From positions 992,001 to 1,056,000 of the forward strand of contig NZ_ARQM01000010.1 in NCBI RefSeq assembly GCF_000385135.1: a stretch of DNA of 64,000 bases. The letters are read 5' to 3'. This document shows positions 17,290 to 30,626 of this stretch, in pieces. A program made the translations under genes and the position numbers. This stretch comes from Promicromonospora sukumoe 327MFSha3.1. GTDB taxonomy: Bacteria > Actinomycetota > Actinomycetes > Actinomycetales > Cellulomonadaceae. The notes below the pieces were generated by a model. That model made no database searches, was not told the DNA's origin, and saw nothing but the letters and a program-made list of their open reading frames with translations. Every line of letters starts with the position of its first letter. Position 1 is the stretch's first letter.

Positions 17290-17323
17290 CGGTGCAGTCT
17301 ACGAGCGCGGCCGTCGGCGGCGG

Positions 17324-18160
17324 CTACTTGATCCCCGTGCTGGCGATGCCCTGCACGAACGTGCGCTGGAACACCAGGAACACCACGAGCAGCGGCACCA
17401 CGGCGACGGTCGCGACCGCCATCACCGCACCCCAGGGGGAGGTGAACGCGGGGTTGTTGGTCAGCGTGGACAGCCCGACGGGCACGGTCAGGCTCTCGTT
17501 GCCCTGCAGCACCACGAGCGGCCACAGGAAGTCGTTCCACCGGTTCATGAACCCGAGGATGACGAGCACGCCGACCAGCGGCCAGCAGGTCGGCAGCACC
17601 ACGCGGAAGAACGTGCGCAGCTCCCCGGCGCCGTCCAGCCGGGCCGCCTCGATGAGCGCGTCGGGCACCCCCAGCATGAACTGCCGGGCGATGAAGATGC
17701 CGACGACGTCGAACAGCGTCGGCAGGATCACCGCCCACGGCGAGTCGACCAGCCCGAGGCGTGCCGTCACGAGGAACGCGGGCACGAGCGTGACCTGGAT
17801 CGGGATCATGATCGTCACCAGGAACGCCGCGTACAGCAGCCCGCGGCCGCGGAACCGGTACTTGGCGAGCGCGTACCCGGCGCCGAGCGACACGCACACC
17901 GACAGCGCGGTGCCCACGGAGGCGACGAAGAACGAGTTGCCGAGCCACTGCCACACGGGCTGCTGGGCGAACACCTCGGTGAAGTTGTCCGTGGTCGGCG
18001 CGTCGGGCCACAGGTAGAACTCGCTGCTCTGCGACTGGCCGCCCGGCGTGAGCGCCGAGACGACCATCCAGTACAGCGGGAACACGACGAGGGCGGCGAC
18101 GGCGGTCAGGGCCGCGGTGAGCAGCCAGCGCCGGGTGCGTCGTTCGCTGGTCCGGGTCAC
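17324..18160 (-). CDS. Sugar ABC transporter permease, MalG type
   Basis: 278 residues, six membrane segments, and the EAA loop (EAARLDGAGELRTFFRVVLP). With the MalF-type partner it imports an oligosaccharide, presumably an alpha-galactoside because alpha-galactosidase heads the operon. The GTG at 18160 overlaps the upstream stop (GTGA). It is the last gene of the operon. No ATPase gene is present, so a shared ATPase of the MsiK type must energise it from elsewhere in the genome. Confidence 0.85.
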   Translation of the reverse strand: MTRTSERRTRRWLLTAALTAVAALVVFPLYWMVVSALTPGGQSQSSEFYLWPDAPTTDNFTEVFAQQPVWQWLGNSFFVASVGTALSVCVSLGAGYALAKYRFRGRGLLYAAFLVTIMIPIQVTLVPAFLVTARLGLVDSPWAVILPTLFDVVGIFIARQFMLGVPDALIEAARLDGAGELRTFFRVVLPTCWPLVGVLVILGFMNRWNDFLWPLVVLQGNESLTVPVGLSTLTNNPAFTSPWGAVMAVATVAVVPLLVVFLVFQRTFVQGIASTGIK

Positions 18161-19050
18161 AGGAGCTCCTCCGCTCGCCTGGTGGCCCGCTGCCGCAGCA
18201 GCGTGAACACCAGCAGGATCAGCACGAGGAGCAGGCCGAGCGCGGCCGCGTACCCCATGCGGGCGTCGGCGAACGCCGACCGGAACACGTACTGGATGAG
18301 CACGGTGGTCGAGAACCCGGGCCCGCCGCCGGTCATCACGTAGATGACGTCGAAGGCCTGGAGCGAGAACACGACGTTGAGGATGAGCAGGATCGACGTG
18401 GTCGGCGCCAGCATCGGCACCGTCAGACGCCGGAACCGCTGCCAGCCGCTCGCGCCGTCGATCGCGGCGGCCTCGCGCAGCTCCGCGGGGATCGACTGGA
18501 GCGCCCCGAGGTAGATCACCATGCAGAACCCGATCCGGGTCCAGACCACCACGACGATGAGCGTGAGCATCGCGGTGCGCGGCGACGTCAGCCACGGCAG
18601 GCCGCCGAGGCCCAGGGCGGCCAGCGCGTTGTTGGCCACGCCGTAGTCGGGGTTGAAGATCCACGACATGATGACGCCGACCACGACGCCGGCGGCGACC
18701 ATCGGCACGAAGAACAGGGCGCGCAGCACGCCGCGGCCCGGCAGCGGCCGGTTCAGGGCCACCGCCAGCGCGAGGCCGATGGCCATCGCGGTGGGCACGG
18801 TGCCGACGGTGAAGAGCACCGTGTTCCACAGCGCGGTGCGCAGGAGGGGGTCGCCCAGCATCGTCTCGTAGTTCGCGGTGCCGACCCACTCGCCGTCGCC
18901 GAGCGTGGCCGTGTCCTGGAAGGACAGAGCGATCGCGATGACGATGGGCAGCAGCGAGAACGCCAGGAACAGCAGGGCCGCGGGCCCGGCGAAGACGTAC
19001 GGCGCCCAGCGGGCGCGCCGTCGCGGCGGGGACTCAACGTGTGGTGACAC
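18157..19050 (-). CDS. Sugar ABC transporter permease, MalF type
   Basis: 297 residues with six membrane segments and an EAA loop (REAAAIDGASGWQRFRRLTVP). It pairs with the MalG-type permease. The GTG at 19050 lies inside the end of the binding-protein gene (17-base overlap), so translation is coupled. The N-terminus is short and arginine-rich before the first membrane helix, as in other actinobacterial MalF-like permeases. Confidence 0.85.
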   Translation of the reverse strand: MSPHVESPPRRRARWAPYVFAGPAALLFLAFSLLPIVIAIALSFQDTATLGDGEWVGTANYETMLGDPLLRTALWNTVLFTVGTVPTAMAIGLALAVALNRPLPGRGVLRALFFVPMVAAGVVVGVIMSWIFNPDYGVANNALAALGLGGLPWLTSPRTAMLTLIVVVVWTRIGFCMVIYLGALQSIPAELREAAAIDGASGWQRFRRLTVPMLAPTTSILLILNVVFSLQAFDVIYVMTGGGPGFSTTVLIQYVFRSAFADARMGYAAALGLLLVLILLVFTLLRQRATRRAEELL

Positions 19051-20317
19051 TGCGCATCGCCTCCGTCATCTGGGCGCCGGACTGCGCCGGGGTGAGCTCG
19101 CCGAGCAGGCACAGGTCGAGGTAGTCGGCGAACACCGAGTTGAGCGAGCTGAAGTACCGGCCGGACTCCGCCCGCACCATCGACAGCGGGATGGTCCCGG
19201 CCTGGTCGATGAACTGCTGCATGGTGTCCGCGTGCCGTTCGTAGCCGATGTCGGCGGCGTCGAGCGAGGAGCGGGCGGGCAGCCAGTTGCCGCGCCGGCA
19301 GAACTCGACCACGTTGGCGCGGCTGGTGATGTGCGCGACGAGCTCGGCGGCCAGCTCCGGGTGCTTGCTGGACCTCGTGACGGCCAGGGCGTTGCCGCCC
19401 AGGTCGGATGCCTCGCCGGTGTTGCGGATCATGGGCGCGGTGCCCCACTCGTCGGGCAGGCCCTCGTCGAGGGCGGCGATCGACTCCGGGTTGTCGAGCA
19501 TCAGCCCGATCTGCCCGGTGAGGAACAGGTCGCGGGCCACGGCCCCGCCGCCGGACTTGCTCATGTTCGCCGGCGACACGAGGCCCTCCGCGTACCAGCG
19601 GCGGCCGAAGGCCAGCGCCTCGATGGCCTCGGGGCTGTCCATGGAGGGCGTCTCGCCGTCCTCACCGAGAAAGGCGCCGCCGTTCTGGTAGACGATCGGC
19701 AGCCAGCGGTACGCCGTCTCCGGGCCGCTCCAGCCGTAACCGAACCCGTAGCCGCCCGTCACCCGGCGGGCCTCGCGGGCGATCTGGAGGAACTCGTCCC
19801 AGTGCCAGGCCTCGTCGAGCGACGCCGGGGCCGGGACGCCGATCTGGTCCAGCACGCCCCGGTGGTAGTAGGTGATGAAGTTGTCGGTGTGCTGGAAGAC
19901 GCCGAACAGGCCGTCCTCCTTGGCGCCGATCGCCCAGAACGGCTCGGAGTAGTCGTCCCGGTAGTCGGCGGGCACGGCGCCCGTGAGGTCCACCAGGCTG
20001 CCGTTCGCGGCGTAGCGGCCGATCTGCTGGGGCGTGATGCGGATGATGTCGGGCGCGAGGTCGGCCGCGAGCCGCGTGATGAACCACTGGTGGAACTGCC
20101 CGGTGGTCACCTCGACCGCGACGCTGGTGCCGGGGTGGCTCGCCACGAACTCGTCGGCGATCGCCTGGTAGGACTCCAGGTCGAGCGGGATGTTCCACGA
20201 GGACAGGCGCAGGTGCTTGGTCCCGGTCGGGGCGCCGGTGCAGGCCGCGAGCGCGCCCGCCACGCTGATCCCCGCCACCGCGATGAACGCGCGGCGGGAC
20301 AGCCCATGGGTCGGCAT
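19034..20317 (-). CDS. Sugar ABC transporter substrate-binding lipoprotein
   Basis: 427 residues. The N-terminus combines a Tat-type twin arginine (LSRRAFI) with a lipobox ending in ALAAC, so the protein is probably exported folded and lipidated. The rest is a family 1 sugar-binding protein that delivers the ligand to the two permeases. The ATG at 20317 was chosen for its AGAGGAG ribosome binding site and because the signal peptide starts directly there. It lies downstream of the alpha-galactosidase gene and of a 16-bp hairpin that may adjust its expression. Confidence 0.88.
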   Translation of the reverse strand: MPTHGLSRRAFIAVAGISVAGALAACTGAPTGTKHLRLSSWNIPLDLESYQAIADEFVASHPGTSVAVEVTTGQFHQWFITRLAADLAPDIIRITPQQIGRYAANGSLVDLTGAVPADYRDDYSEPFWAIGAKEDGLFGVFQHTDNFITYYHRGVLDQIGVPAPASLDEAWHWDEFLQIAREARRVTGGYGFGYGWSGPETAYRWLPIVYQNGGAFLGEDGETPSMDSPEAIEALAFGRRWYAEGLVSPANMSKSGGGAVARDLFLTGQIGLMLDNPESIAALDEGLPDEWGTAPMIRNTGEASDLGGNALAVTRSSKHPELAAELVAHITSRANVVEFCRRGNWLPARSSLDAADIGYERHADTMQQFIDQAGTIPLSMVRAESGRYFSSLNSVFADYLDLCLLGELTPAQSGAQMTEAMRSVTTR

Positions 20318-20363
20318 GTCGTCTCCTCTTCGTCGAGGGTGGTGCTGATGTCTCGGTGGGGGG

Positions 20364-20399
20364 CCGGTGGCCCCGGGCGCCGTCGCCCGGGGCCACCGG
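20364..20399 (-). terminator. Intercistronic hairpin between alpha-galactosidase and binding-protein genes
   Basis: CCGGTGGCCCCGGGCG (20364-20379) and CGCCCGGGGCCACCGG (20384-20399) pair perfectly over 16 bp around a four-base loop. It lies 5 bases after the melA-type stop codon and 47 bases before the binding-protein start, on the same strand. With no U-tract it may be an attenuator or mRNA-stability element rather than a full terminator. Confidence 0.65.
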
Positions 20400-20403
20400 G
20401 TGG

Positions 20404-21792
20404 TCAGTGCGCCGGGACGGCGGGCGCGAGCGCGGCGGGCAGCAGGGCGGCGTGGGCCGCGAGCAGCTCGTCGGTCATGGCGCGGATCTGCTCCAGCGTG
20501 CAGTGGGCGGAGGTGAGCGGGTCGAGCGCGACGGCGTGGTGCACGTGCTCGACGTCGCCGGTCAGCGCCGCGCGCACGGCGAGGGTCTGCACGTTGACGT
20601 TGGTGCGGTTGATCGCGGCGAGCTGCGGCGGCAGGTCGCCGAGACTGGTGGGCTGCACCCCGTTGGCGTCCACGAGGCAGGCGACCTCGACGCAGGCGTC
20701 GTCGGGCAGGTTGGTGATGACCCGCCCCGCGTTCGGCACGTTGCCGTAGACGACGGCGGGCACCCCGGTGACGACGGCGTTGACGATGGACGCCCCGTAC
20801 TCGACGGACGGCGTCAGGTCGGCCTTGAGCCGCTCGAGCTGCTCGTCGACGTCGCCCTGCTCGTCGTGCGCGGCGCAGATCTCGTAGTAGTCCCAGCGCT
20901 CCGGGATGTACTCCTTGGTGGTGGCGTCGTCCTTGCGGAACCACGGCACGTACTCGGAGGCGTGGTGGCTGGACTCGGTCTCGAAGTACCCGAAGTGGTT
21001 CATCAGCGTGGTGCGCACCTGCTCGTTGCCGCCCTCGTAGGTGCTGGCGGCGAGCGCGGCGTCGGAGTGGTCGCCGTCGTCGGTCAGGAGGTCCGCGGCC
21101 GCGCGGCCGCGCTGGTGGCGCTCCTTCATCACCTCACGCAGGCGGGGGTAGACGTCCTCGGCGCCGTGCCGGAACTCCAGGATCCACGCCTGGTGGTTGA
21201 TGCCGGCGCAGCGGTAGGACACCTCGTCGTACGGGAGGCCGAGCGTGCGCGCGAGCATGCGGGTGGTGCCCTGCACGGAGTGGCACAGGCCGACCGTGCT
21301 CAGGCCGAGCGCGTTGAGGTACGCGGTGGCCATGGCCATCGGGTTGGCGTAGTTGATGAACTGGGCGCCGGGGCACAGCTCCAGGGCGTCGGCGGCGATG
21401 TCCTGGTAGGCGCGCACGGAGCGCAGGAACCGGAAGACGCCGCCCGGCCCGACCGTGTCGCCGACGGTCTGGTCGACGCCGTACCGGCGCGGGATCTCGA
21501 CGTCGTGCCGGTAGGACTCCACGCCGCCCACCTGGAACGTGATGATCACGAAGTCGGCGTCGGCCAGGGCCGCGCGCCGGTCGGTGGTCTGCTCGACGAC
21601 GGTCGGCAGGCCGTGGTGGTCCACGAGCTCGCGGGCGGCGCCCGCCACCCGGTCGAGGCGGCCCGCGTCGAGGTCCATGAGCGTGAGCGTGGCCCCCTGC
21701 AGGGCGGGGAAGCTGAGCAGGTCGCCGATGAGGCGGAACGGGAACACGAAGCCGCCGGCGCCGATGATGGTGATCTTCGGTGAATGAGCCAT
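20404..21792 (-). CDS. melA: Glycoside hydrolase family 4 alpha-galactosidase
   Basis: 462 residues. Cytoplasmic NAD+- and Mn2+-dependent glycosidase that acts by transient C3 oxidation. The N-terminal Rossmann motif is IIGAGGFVF (9-17); metal ligands C170 (GLCHSVQ) and H200 (GINHQAW) are present, with NYANPMA at 148-154. The CHSVQ form is typical of alpha-galactosidase/alpha-glucuronidase members rather than 6-phospho-glucosidases, which fits an ABC importer delivering unphosphorylated sugar. TAGCGT (21804-21799) precedes the ATG by 6 nt, so the mRNA is probably leaderless. The divergent AraC regulator at 21901 is the likely activator. Confidence 0.88.
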   Translation of the reverse strand: MAHSPKITIIGAGGFVFPFRLIGDLLSFPALQGATLTLMDLDAGRLDRVAGAARELVDHHGLPTVVEQTTDRRAALADADFVIITFQVGGVESYRHDVEIPRRYGVDQTVGDTVGPGGVFRFLRSVRAYQDIAADALELCPGAQFINYANPMAMATAYLNALGLSTVGLCHSVQGTTRMLARTLGLPYDEVSYRCAGINHQAWILEFRHGAEDVYPRLREVMKERHQRGRAAADLLTDDGDHSDAALAASTYEGGNEQVRTTLMNHFGYFETESSHHASEYVPWFRKDDATTKEYIPERWDYYEICAAHDEQGDVDEQLERLKADLTPSVEYGASIVNAVVTGVPAVVYGNVPNAGRVITNLPDDACVEVACLVDANGVQPTSLGDLPPQLAAINRTNVNVQTLAVRAALTGDVEHVHHAVALDPLTSAHCTLEQIRAMTDELLAAHAALLPAALAPAVPAH

Positions 21793-21900
21793 GCGGCGAC
21801 GCTAGGTCCGAGGATGCCGGTGAGACCTCCGGCTGCGTGCCCGCCGTCTCCGGGATCCTTCGACCGGCGCCCGCGCGGGGCGGGCCCCTATGCTGCCCGG

Positions 21901-22758
21901 ATGGTGCTCGCGGACGACGAGGTCGAGCTGGACGAGGCCGCCCTGTGGGTGCGGCACGGCGTGCCGCCCGTGATGGCGCGCCCGCACCGGCACGACGACC
22001 TGGAGCTCAACCTGGTGCACACCGGCCGGCTGGAGTACCTGTTCGGGGGCTCCGGCCTGCGGGTCGAGGCGGGGGAGGTCGCACTGTTCTGGGGCGGCAC
22101 CCCGCACCAGCTCGTCCACCCGTGCACGACGCCGACCGACGTGTCCTGGGTGCACATCCCGCTCGCGGAGGTGCTGCGCTGGGCGCTGCCCACGGAGCAC
22201 GTCGCGGTGCTGCTGAGCGCCCGGCCCGTCGTGGTGCCCGCGGCCGCGCTGGTGCGCGACGTCGCCGCGCTGTTCGCGAGCTGGCACCACGACGTCCTCG
22301 ACGGCGGGCACCGCACGGTGGTCATGCTGGAGGCCCAGGCGTTCGTGCGGCGGGTGCTGGACAGCCCGGCCGGTCCCGCGGGCGCGGCCGGCACCGCGGG
22401 TCCGGGGCCCCAGGCCGCGGAGGTGTCCCTGTCCGGCGCCGCCGCCCGCGCCACGGCCATGGCGCAGTTCGTCGCGGAGCACTACCGCTCGCCGATCACC
22501 GCGACGGACGTGGCCCGCGCCGTGCACCTGAGCCCCAGTCACGCGATGACGCTGTTCAAGCGGGTGGTCGGCACCACGGTCGGCGCGTACATCGCGCGGT
22601 GCCGGGTCGCGGAGGCGCAGCGGCTGCTGATCACCTCGGACCGCACGGCCGCCGAGATCGCGCACGCCGCGGGGTTCACCGCGCAGAGCAGCTTCTACGA
22701 CACGTTCCGCCAGGTGTGCGGCGTCGCCCCGGGCGACTACCGGCGCGGCTTCCGCTGA
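21901..22758 (+). CDS. AraC-family regulator with cupin sensor domain
   Basis: 285 residues. A cupin-type sugar-sensing domain (about 15-110; [16 protein letters not shown]) is followed by two C-terminal helix-turn-helix motifs (about 185-285). Being divergent from melA and its transporter, it probably controls them in response to an alpha-galactoside, like MelR. The ATG at 21901 follows TATGCT (21889-21894) by 6 nt with no Shine-Dalgarno. A longer in-frame start at 21784 would overlap the divergent melA gene and was rejected. A glycine/alanine/proline-rich linker lies near 158-180. Confidence 0.87.
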   Translation: MVLADDEVELDEAALWVRHGVPPVMARPHRHDDLELNLVHTGRLEYLFGGSGLRVEAGEVALFWGGTPHQLVHPCTTPTDVSWVHIPLAEVLRWALPTEHVAVLLSARPVVVPAAALVRDVAALFASWHHDVLDGGHRTVVMLEAQAFVRRVLDSPAGPAGAAGTAGPGPQAAEVSLSGAAARATAMAQFVAEHYRSPITATDVARAVHLSPSHAMTLFKRVVGTTVGAYIARCRVAEAQRLLITSDRTAAEIAHAAGFTAQSSFYDTFRQVCGVAPGDYRRGFR

Positions 22759-22797
22759 CCCGGGACGCGCCGTCGGGCGCCGTCGTCGAACCCCAGG

Positions 22798-22828
22798 GGT
22801 TAACGATCATTAACCGGCGGGCTATGCT
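22798..22828 (+). promoter_or_regulatory. Carboxylase operon promoter with palindromic operator, copy B
   Basis: GGTTAA (22798-22803) and TTAACC (22810-22815) flank six bases, the same core as at 15527-15548. The -35 TTAACG (22800-22805), a 17-base spacer and the -10 TATGCT (22823-22828) are well spaced. Seven bases later comes the ATG at 22836, so the predicted transcript starts at or next to the start codon. Confidence 0.75.
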
Positions 22829-22835
22829 GCGGCAC

Positions 22836-26330
<3,495 letters not shown>

Positions 26331-26338
<8 letters not shown>

Positions 26339-26366
26339 GCCGATGCCTGAGCCGATGCCTGAGTCG
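26331..26366 (+). repeat. Three tandem 12-base repeats containing start codons
   Basis: Units at 26331, 26343 and 26355 are identical except for one base in the third (CCG to TCG). Each carries an in-frame ATG of the HMG-CoA lyase gene. Slippage could add or remove whole starts without a frameshift. Confidence 0.85.
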
Positions 26367-27320
26367 CCCCGCGAGTACCGCCGTCCCCAGGTGGTGCGCG
26401 ACCCGGCCCTGCCCGAGCGCGTGACGGTCTACGAGGTGGGGCCGCGGGACGGGCTGCAGAACGAGAAGGCCGTGGTGCCGACCGCGGTCAAGGTGGACCT
26501 GGTCGAGCGCCTGCTCGACGCCGGCCTGCCGTACGTCGAGGCCACGAGCCTGGTGCACCCGCGCTGGGTACCCCAGCTCGCCGACGCCGCCGACATGCTC
26601 GCGGCGCTGGTGGACCGGATCGGCGACCGCGCCCGCGACCTGCCGGTGCTCGTGCCCAACGAGCGCGGCCTGGAGCGCGCCTACGACCTGGGCCTGCGGC
26701 ACATCGCGGTGTTCGCCAGCGCCACCGACTCGTTCGCGCGCCGCAACCTGAACCGGTCCCTCGACGAGCAGTACGCGATGTTCGAGCCGGTCATGACCCG
26801 GGCCCGCGCCGCGGGGATGCGCGTGCGGGCGTACGTCTCGATGTGCTTCGGCGACCCGTGGGAGGGCGACGTGCCGATCTCCCAGGTGGTTACGGCCGGC
26901 AAACGGCTCATGGACCTGGGCGCGGAACAGCTCTCGCTCGGCGACACGATCGGCGTCGGCACGCCCGGGCACGTGACCGCGCTCCTGGACGCGCTGAACG
27001 CCGCCGGCCTGCCCGACGACGTGCTGGCCCTGCACGCCCACGACACCTACGGGCAGGCGCTCGGCAACGTCGCCGCCGCGCTCCGGCACGGCGTGACCAC
27101 GTTCGACACGTCGGCCGGGGGCCTGGGCGGGTGCCCGTACGCGGAGTCGGCCACGGGCAACCTCGCCACGGAGGACCTGCTCTGGATGCTCGACGGGCTG
27201 GGGATCACCACCGGGGTGTCGCTGCCGCGCGTGGTGGAGACCAGCGCGTGGCTGGAGCCACACCTCGACCACGAGCTCACGAGCCGGACGTACCGGGCGC
27301 TCGCGGGCCCGGGCTCCTAG
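26331..27320 (+). CDS. Hydroxymethylglutaryl-CoA lyase
   Basis: 329 residues. Splits HMG-CoA to acetoacetate and acetyl-CoA, the last step of leucine breakdown. The TIM barrel has the catalytic arginine in VGPRDGLQNE, the metal-binding HAHDTYGQA, and the signature GGLGGCPYAESATGN whose cysteine gates the active site. The N-terminus is odd: a 12-base unit (ATGCCTGAGCCG) occurs three times in a row (26331-26366), encoding MPEP-MPEP-MPES and giving three equivalent in-frame ATG starts. The 3' end overlaps the convergent lysR gene by 44 bases. Confidence 0.92.
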
Positions 27321-28188
27321 CGACCCCGTGCAGCAGGGCCAGCGCCGCCTCGACGGGGCGGGTGGCGCGCAGCCGGCTGACGGACCGCATGGAGAACGTG
27401 AGCGAGACGTCGAGGGGGACGACGACGGCGCCGGGCGCGGGGCGCAGCACCATGCGGGGGATCGCGGCGACGCCGAGCCCGGCCGCGACGAACGCGGCCA
27501 CCAGGCTCATGTCGGGGCTCTCGACCACGACGCTCCGGCGCAGGCCGCGCGCGGCGAGCTCGCGCTCGATGATCACGCGGTTGCCGAACCCGGGCGGGCC
27601 GTCGACGAACGGTTCGCCGACGAGGTCCTCCAGGGAGAGCACCGCGCGCCCGGCCAGTTCGTGGGTCTCCGGGACCACCGCGACGAACTCGTCGGCCTGC
27701 AGCTCGTGCGAGCGCAGGCCCGCCAGGTCCTCGGCCGGCAGGCCGGTGATCGCGACGTCGAGCCGGCCCGCCCGGACGTCGTCGACCAGGCCCGTCGAGC
27801 CCGTGGGCGAGGCGACGACGCTGAGCGCGACGCCCGGGTAGAGCTGGTGGAACCGCCCGGCCAGCGCCGGGATGTCGAGCATGTCGGAGTTGGCGAAGAC
27901 CCCGAGGCGCAGCCGCCCCCGCAGGCCGCTCTCGGCGGCGGCCACGACGTCGTAGACGCGGTCCAGCGACTCGACGGCGGCCCGGGCCTCGGGCAGCAGC
28001 GCGCGGCCGGCGTCGGACAGCTCGACCCGGCGGGTCGAGCGCACGAAGAGCGTCGCGTGCACCTCCCGTTCGAGCGTGCGCACGCCCGCCGAGACGGCGG
28101 ACTGGACGGTCTGCAGCCGGTGCGCGGCGCGCGTGAAGCTGCCCTCCTCCGCGACGGCGATGAAGTACTCCAGGTGCCGGGTGTCCAT
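27277..28188 (-). CDS. LysR-family transcriptional regulator
   Basis: 303 residues. A winged helix-turn-helix (about 1-60: RHLEYFIAVAEEGSFTRAAHRLQTVQSAVSAGVRTLE) is followed by the substrate-binding effector domain (about 90-295). It is divergent from an MFS exporter, which it probably controls. A TATCGC-N5-GCGATA palindrome lies 20 bases upstream at 28208-28224, with a further GCGAT/ATCGC pair extending to 28235. It overlaps the convergent HMG-CoA lyase gene at the 3' end. The effector is unknown. Confidence 0.87.
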   Translation of the reverse strand: MDTRHLEYFIAVAEEGSFTRAAHRLQTVQSAVSAGVRTLEREVHATLFVRSTRRVELSDAGRALLPEARAAVESLDRVYDVVAAAESGLRGRLRLGVFANSDMLDIPALAGRFHQLYPGVALSVVASPTGSTGLVDDVRAGRLDVAITGLPAEDLAGLRSHELQADEFVAVVPETHELAGRAVLSLEDLVGEPFVDGPPGFGNRVIIERELAARGLRRSVVVESPDMSLVAAFVAAGLGVAAIPRMVLRPAPGAVVVPLDVSLTFSMRSVSRLRATRPVEAALALLHGVARSPGPRAPGTSGS

Positions 28189-28207
28189 GGGGTCATCGTC
28201 GCAGAGT

Positions 28208-28224
28208 TATCGCGAACAGCGATA
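28208..28224. promoter_or_regulatory. LysR-type operator candidate
   Basis: TATCGC (28208-28213) and GCGATA (28219-28224) form a perfect dyad around five bases in the lysR/MFS divergent region. GCGAT pairs again with ATCGC at 28231-28235, giving the multiple half-sites typical of LysR tetramers. Confidence 0.6.
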
Positions 28225-28281
28225 GGTAGCATCGCAATGATTCGCTTGTCCTGATGAATGCGGCGGGCGCAGACTGCTGGG

Positions 28282-29505
28282 GTGACGAACACGCAGACCT
28301 ACCCCGCCCCGCCCGCACCGACCCCGGCCGGCCCGCGCCGCCACGGCGCCGGGTTCTGGGTCACCGGTCTGACCTTTCTGCTGCTCATGGCGTTCTCTAC
28401 GGTGCCGACCCCGCTCTACCCGCTGTACGTGGCCCGCGACGGGTACGGGCCGTTCACGGTGACGGTGATCTTCGCCGCCTACGCGGTGGGCGTCGTGGCG
28501 AGCCTCTTCTTCGTGGGTCACCTGAGCGACCGGGTCGGACGGCGCCCGCTGGTCCTGCTCGCCGCCGCGCTGGAGCTCCTGGCCGCGGTGATCTTCCTGG
28601 CCCGCGACGACCTGGCTGGGTTGGTCACGGCCCGGCTCGTGTCCGGCATCGGCATCGGCGCGCTGACGGCGACGGCCACCGCCTACCTCGCGGAGCTGGA
28701 CGGTGGCCGGTCCCGTCCGGCGCCCGGCCGGGCCGCGGTGGTCGCGACCGTCGCCAACCTGGGCGGCCTGGGGCTCGGCCCGCTCCTGTCGGGGCTGATC
28801 GCCGAGCCGTCGGCGGAGCCGCTGGTGCTGCCGTACGCGGTGTTCGCCGGGGTGCTGGTGCTGCTCCTGGTGGGCACGCTGCTGGTGCCCGAGACGGTGC
28901 TGCACCGCCCGGGCCTGCGGCCCTACCGCCCGCAGCGGGTGGCGATCGGCCCCGAGGCCCGGCGCCCGTTCGTGGCCAACGCCGTCGGCGCGTTCACGGC
29001 CTTCGCCGTGTTCGGCCTGTTCAGCTCGGTCGCGGCGTCGTTCGTGCACGACGAGCTGGGGCAGACGTCGCTGGTCGTCACCGGCGTCGTGGCGGCCACG
29101 CCGTTCCTGGCGGGCGCGCTCGGGCAGTCCGTCGTCGCGGCCGTCGCGCCGGCCCGCCAGCTGCGCGCCGCGACGGTCCTGATGATCGTGGGCCCGGCCG
29201 CCCTGTTCGGCGGCGTCGTGCTGCCCTCCACGGCGCTCTTCCTGACGGGCGGCCTGCTCGCCGGCGGCGGGGCGGGGCTGCTCTTCAAGTCCGCCCTGGG
29301 CCGGACGGCGGCGCTGGTGCCGCCCGGCGAGCGGGCCGAGGCCCTGGCGCTCGTCTTCCTCGTGGGCTACGCGGGCCTGGTGGTCCCCGTGCTCGCCGTC
29401 GGCGTCGGCCTCGTGTACCTGCCGGCCCCGCTGGTCCTGGGGGTGTTCGTGGTGCTCGTCGCGCTCGCGGGCGGGTGGGCCGCGACGGCGATGCGCCGCT
29501 CCTGA
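28282..29505 (+). CDS. MFS transporter, drug/metabolite exporter type
   Basis: About 407 residues with twelve predicted membrane helices. Family motif A appears as [15 protein letters not shown] between helices 2 and 3. Exporters of this class remove drugs or metabolites by proton antiport. I use the GTG at 28282, since an ATG at 28258 would add eight residues without a better ribosome binding site; the choice is uncertain. It is paired divergently with the lysR gene. Substrate unknown. Confidence 0.82.
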   Translation: MTNTQTYPAPPAPTPAGPRRHGAGFWVTGLTFLLLMAFSTVPTPLYPLYVARDGYGPFTVTVIFAAYAVGVVASLFFVGHLSDRVGRRPLVLLAAALELLAAVIFLARDDLAGLVTARLVSGIGIGALTATATAYLAELDGGRSRPAPGRAAVVATVANLGGLGLGPLLSGLIAEPSAEPLVLPYAVFAGVLVLLLVGTLLVPETVLHRPGLRPYRPQRVAIGPEARRPFVANAVGAFTAFAVFGLFSSVAASFVHDELGQTSLVVTGVVAATPFLAGALGQSVVAAVAPARQLRAATVLMIVGPAALFGGVVLPSTALFLTGGLLAGGGAGLLFKSALGRTAALVPPGERAEALALVFLVGYAGLVVPVLAVGVGLVYLPAPLVLGVFVVLVALAGGWAATAMRRS

Positions 29506-29572
29506 CCAGCGGTTCTGTGATCTGTGCGACGCCTGCCCACGCACCCGGGCGATGGAGCGTAGGGTCACAACC

Positions 29573-30574
29573 GTGACTCTGAAGATCGGGTACAAGGCGT
29601 CCGCCGAGCAGTTCGGGCCGCGCGAGCTGGTTGAGCTCGCCGTACGCGCCGAGGAGGTGGGACTGGACAGCGCGATGGTCTCCGACCACTTCCTGCCGTG
29701 GCGGCACGAGGGGGGTCACGCGCCGTCGGCCCTCGCCTGGCTCGCCGCGGCGGGGGAGCGCACCTCCCGCATCCAGCTCGGCACGAGCGTGCTCACCCCT
29801 ACGTTCCGCTACAACCCCGCGGTGATCGCGCAGCAGTTCGCGACGCTCGCGCTGCTCACCGAGAACCGCGTGATCCTGGGCGTCGGCACGGGTGAAGCCC
29901 TCAACGAGACGGCCGTCTCCGGTATGGAGTGGCCCGAGTTCAAGGAGCGGTTCGCGCGCCTGCGGGAGGCCGTGCAGCTCATGCGGGCCCTGTGGACCGA
30001 GGAGTCCGTGGACTTCAAGGGCGACTACTACGAGCTGGTCGGCGCCAACATCTACGACCGGCCCGAGAATCCCGTGCCCGTGTACATCGCGGCCGGCGGG
30101 CCGCTCGTGGCGAAGTACGCGGGGCGCGCGGGCGACGGCTTCATCTGCACGTCCGGCAAGGGCATGGACCTGTACACGGAGAAGCTGCTGCCGGCCGTGG
30201 CCGAGGGCGCCGGGAAGGCCGAGCGCGACGTCGCGGACGTCGACAAGATGATCGAGATCAAGATCTCCTACGACCGCGACCCCGCCGCCGCGCTGGAGAA
30301 CACCCGGTTCTGGGCGCCGCTGTCGCTCACGCCGGAGCAGAAGCACAGCGTCACCTCGGCCACCGAGATGGAGCAGCTCGCTGACGAGCTGCCGATCGAG
30401 CAGGTCGCCAAGCGCTGGATCGTCGCGTCCGACCCCGACGAGGCCGTCGCGATGATCAAGCCCTACGTCGACGCCGGGCTGAACCACCTCGTGGTGCACG
30501 GGCCGGGTCACGACCAGGAGCGGTTCCTGACGCAGTTCAGCGAGGACGTGCTGCCGCGGCTGCGCGCGCTCTGA
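29573..30574 (+). CDS. fgd: F420-dependent glucose-6-phosphate dehydrogenase
   Basis: 333 residues, luciferase-like TIM barrel. Oxidises glucose-6-phosphate to 6-phosphogluconolactone while reducing coenzyme F420. The sequence follows the mycobacterial enzyme closely: [19 protein letters not shown] at the N-terminus, [53 protein letters not shown], and [12 protein letters not shown] near the C-terminus. The organism must therefore make F420. The GTG at 29573 fits the family start and lies 7 nt after TAGGGT (29560-29565), suggesting a leaderless mRNA. Confidence 0.94.
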   Translation: MTLKIGYKASAEQFGPRELVELAVRAEEVGLDSAMVSDHFLPWRHEGGHAPSALAWLAAAGERTSRIQLGTSVLTPTFRYNPAVIAQQFATLALLTENRVILGVGTGEALNETAVSGMEWPEFKERFARLREAVQLMRALWTEESVDFKGDYYELVGANIYDRPENPVPVYIAAGGPLVAKYAGRAGDGFICTSGKGMDLYTEKLLPAVAEGAGKAERDVADVDKMIEIKISYDRDPAAALENTRFWAPLSLTPEQKHSVTSATEMEQLADELPIEQVAKRWIVASDPDEAVAMIKPYVDAGLNHLVVHGPGHDQERFLTQFSEDVLPRLRAL

Positions 30575-30590
30575 GGTCCCGGTAGGTGCG

Positions 30591-30626
30591 GACGGGCCTG
30601 GTCAGGGTGTCCTGACCAGGCCCGTC
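30591..30626. terminator. Bidirectional hairpin terminator reaching into the response-regulator gene
   Basis: GACGGGCCTGGTCAGG (30591-30606) pairs perfectly with CCTGACCAGGCCCGTC (30611-30626) around GTGT. It lies 17 bases after the fgd stop and includes the stop and last codons of the convergent response-regulator gene (30602). Confidence 0.8.

Noticed and set aside
17324-22758. Sugar block as a recent mobile element
   Set aside because: It separates two halves of a regulon, but I see no integrase, transposase, flanking repeats or odd base composition; only an insertion of unknown age can be suggested.
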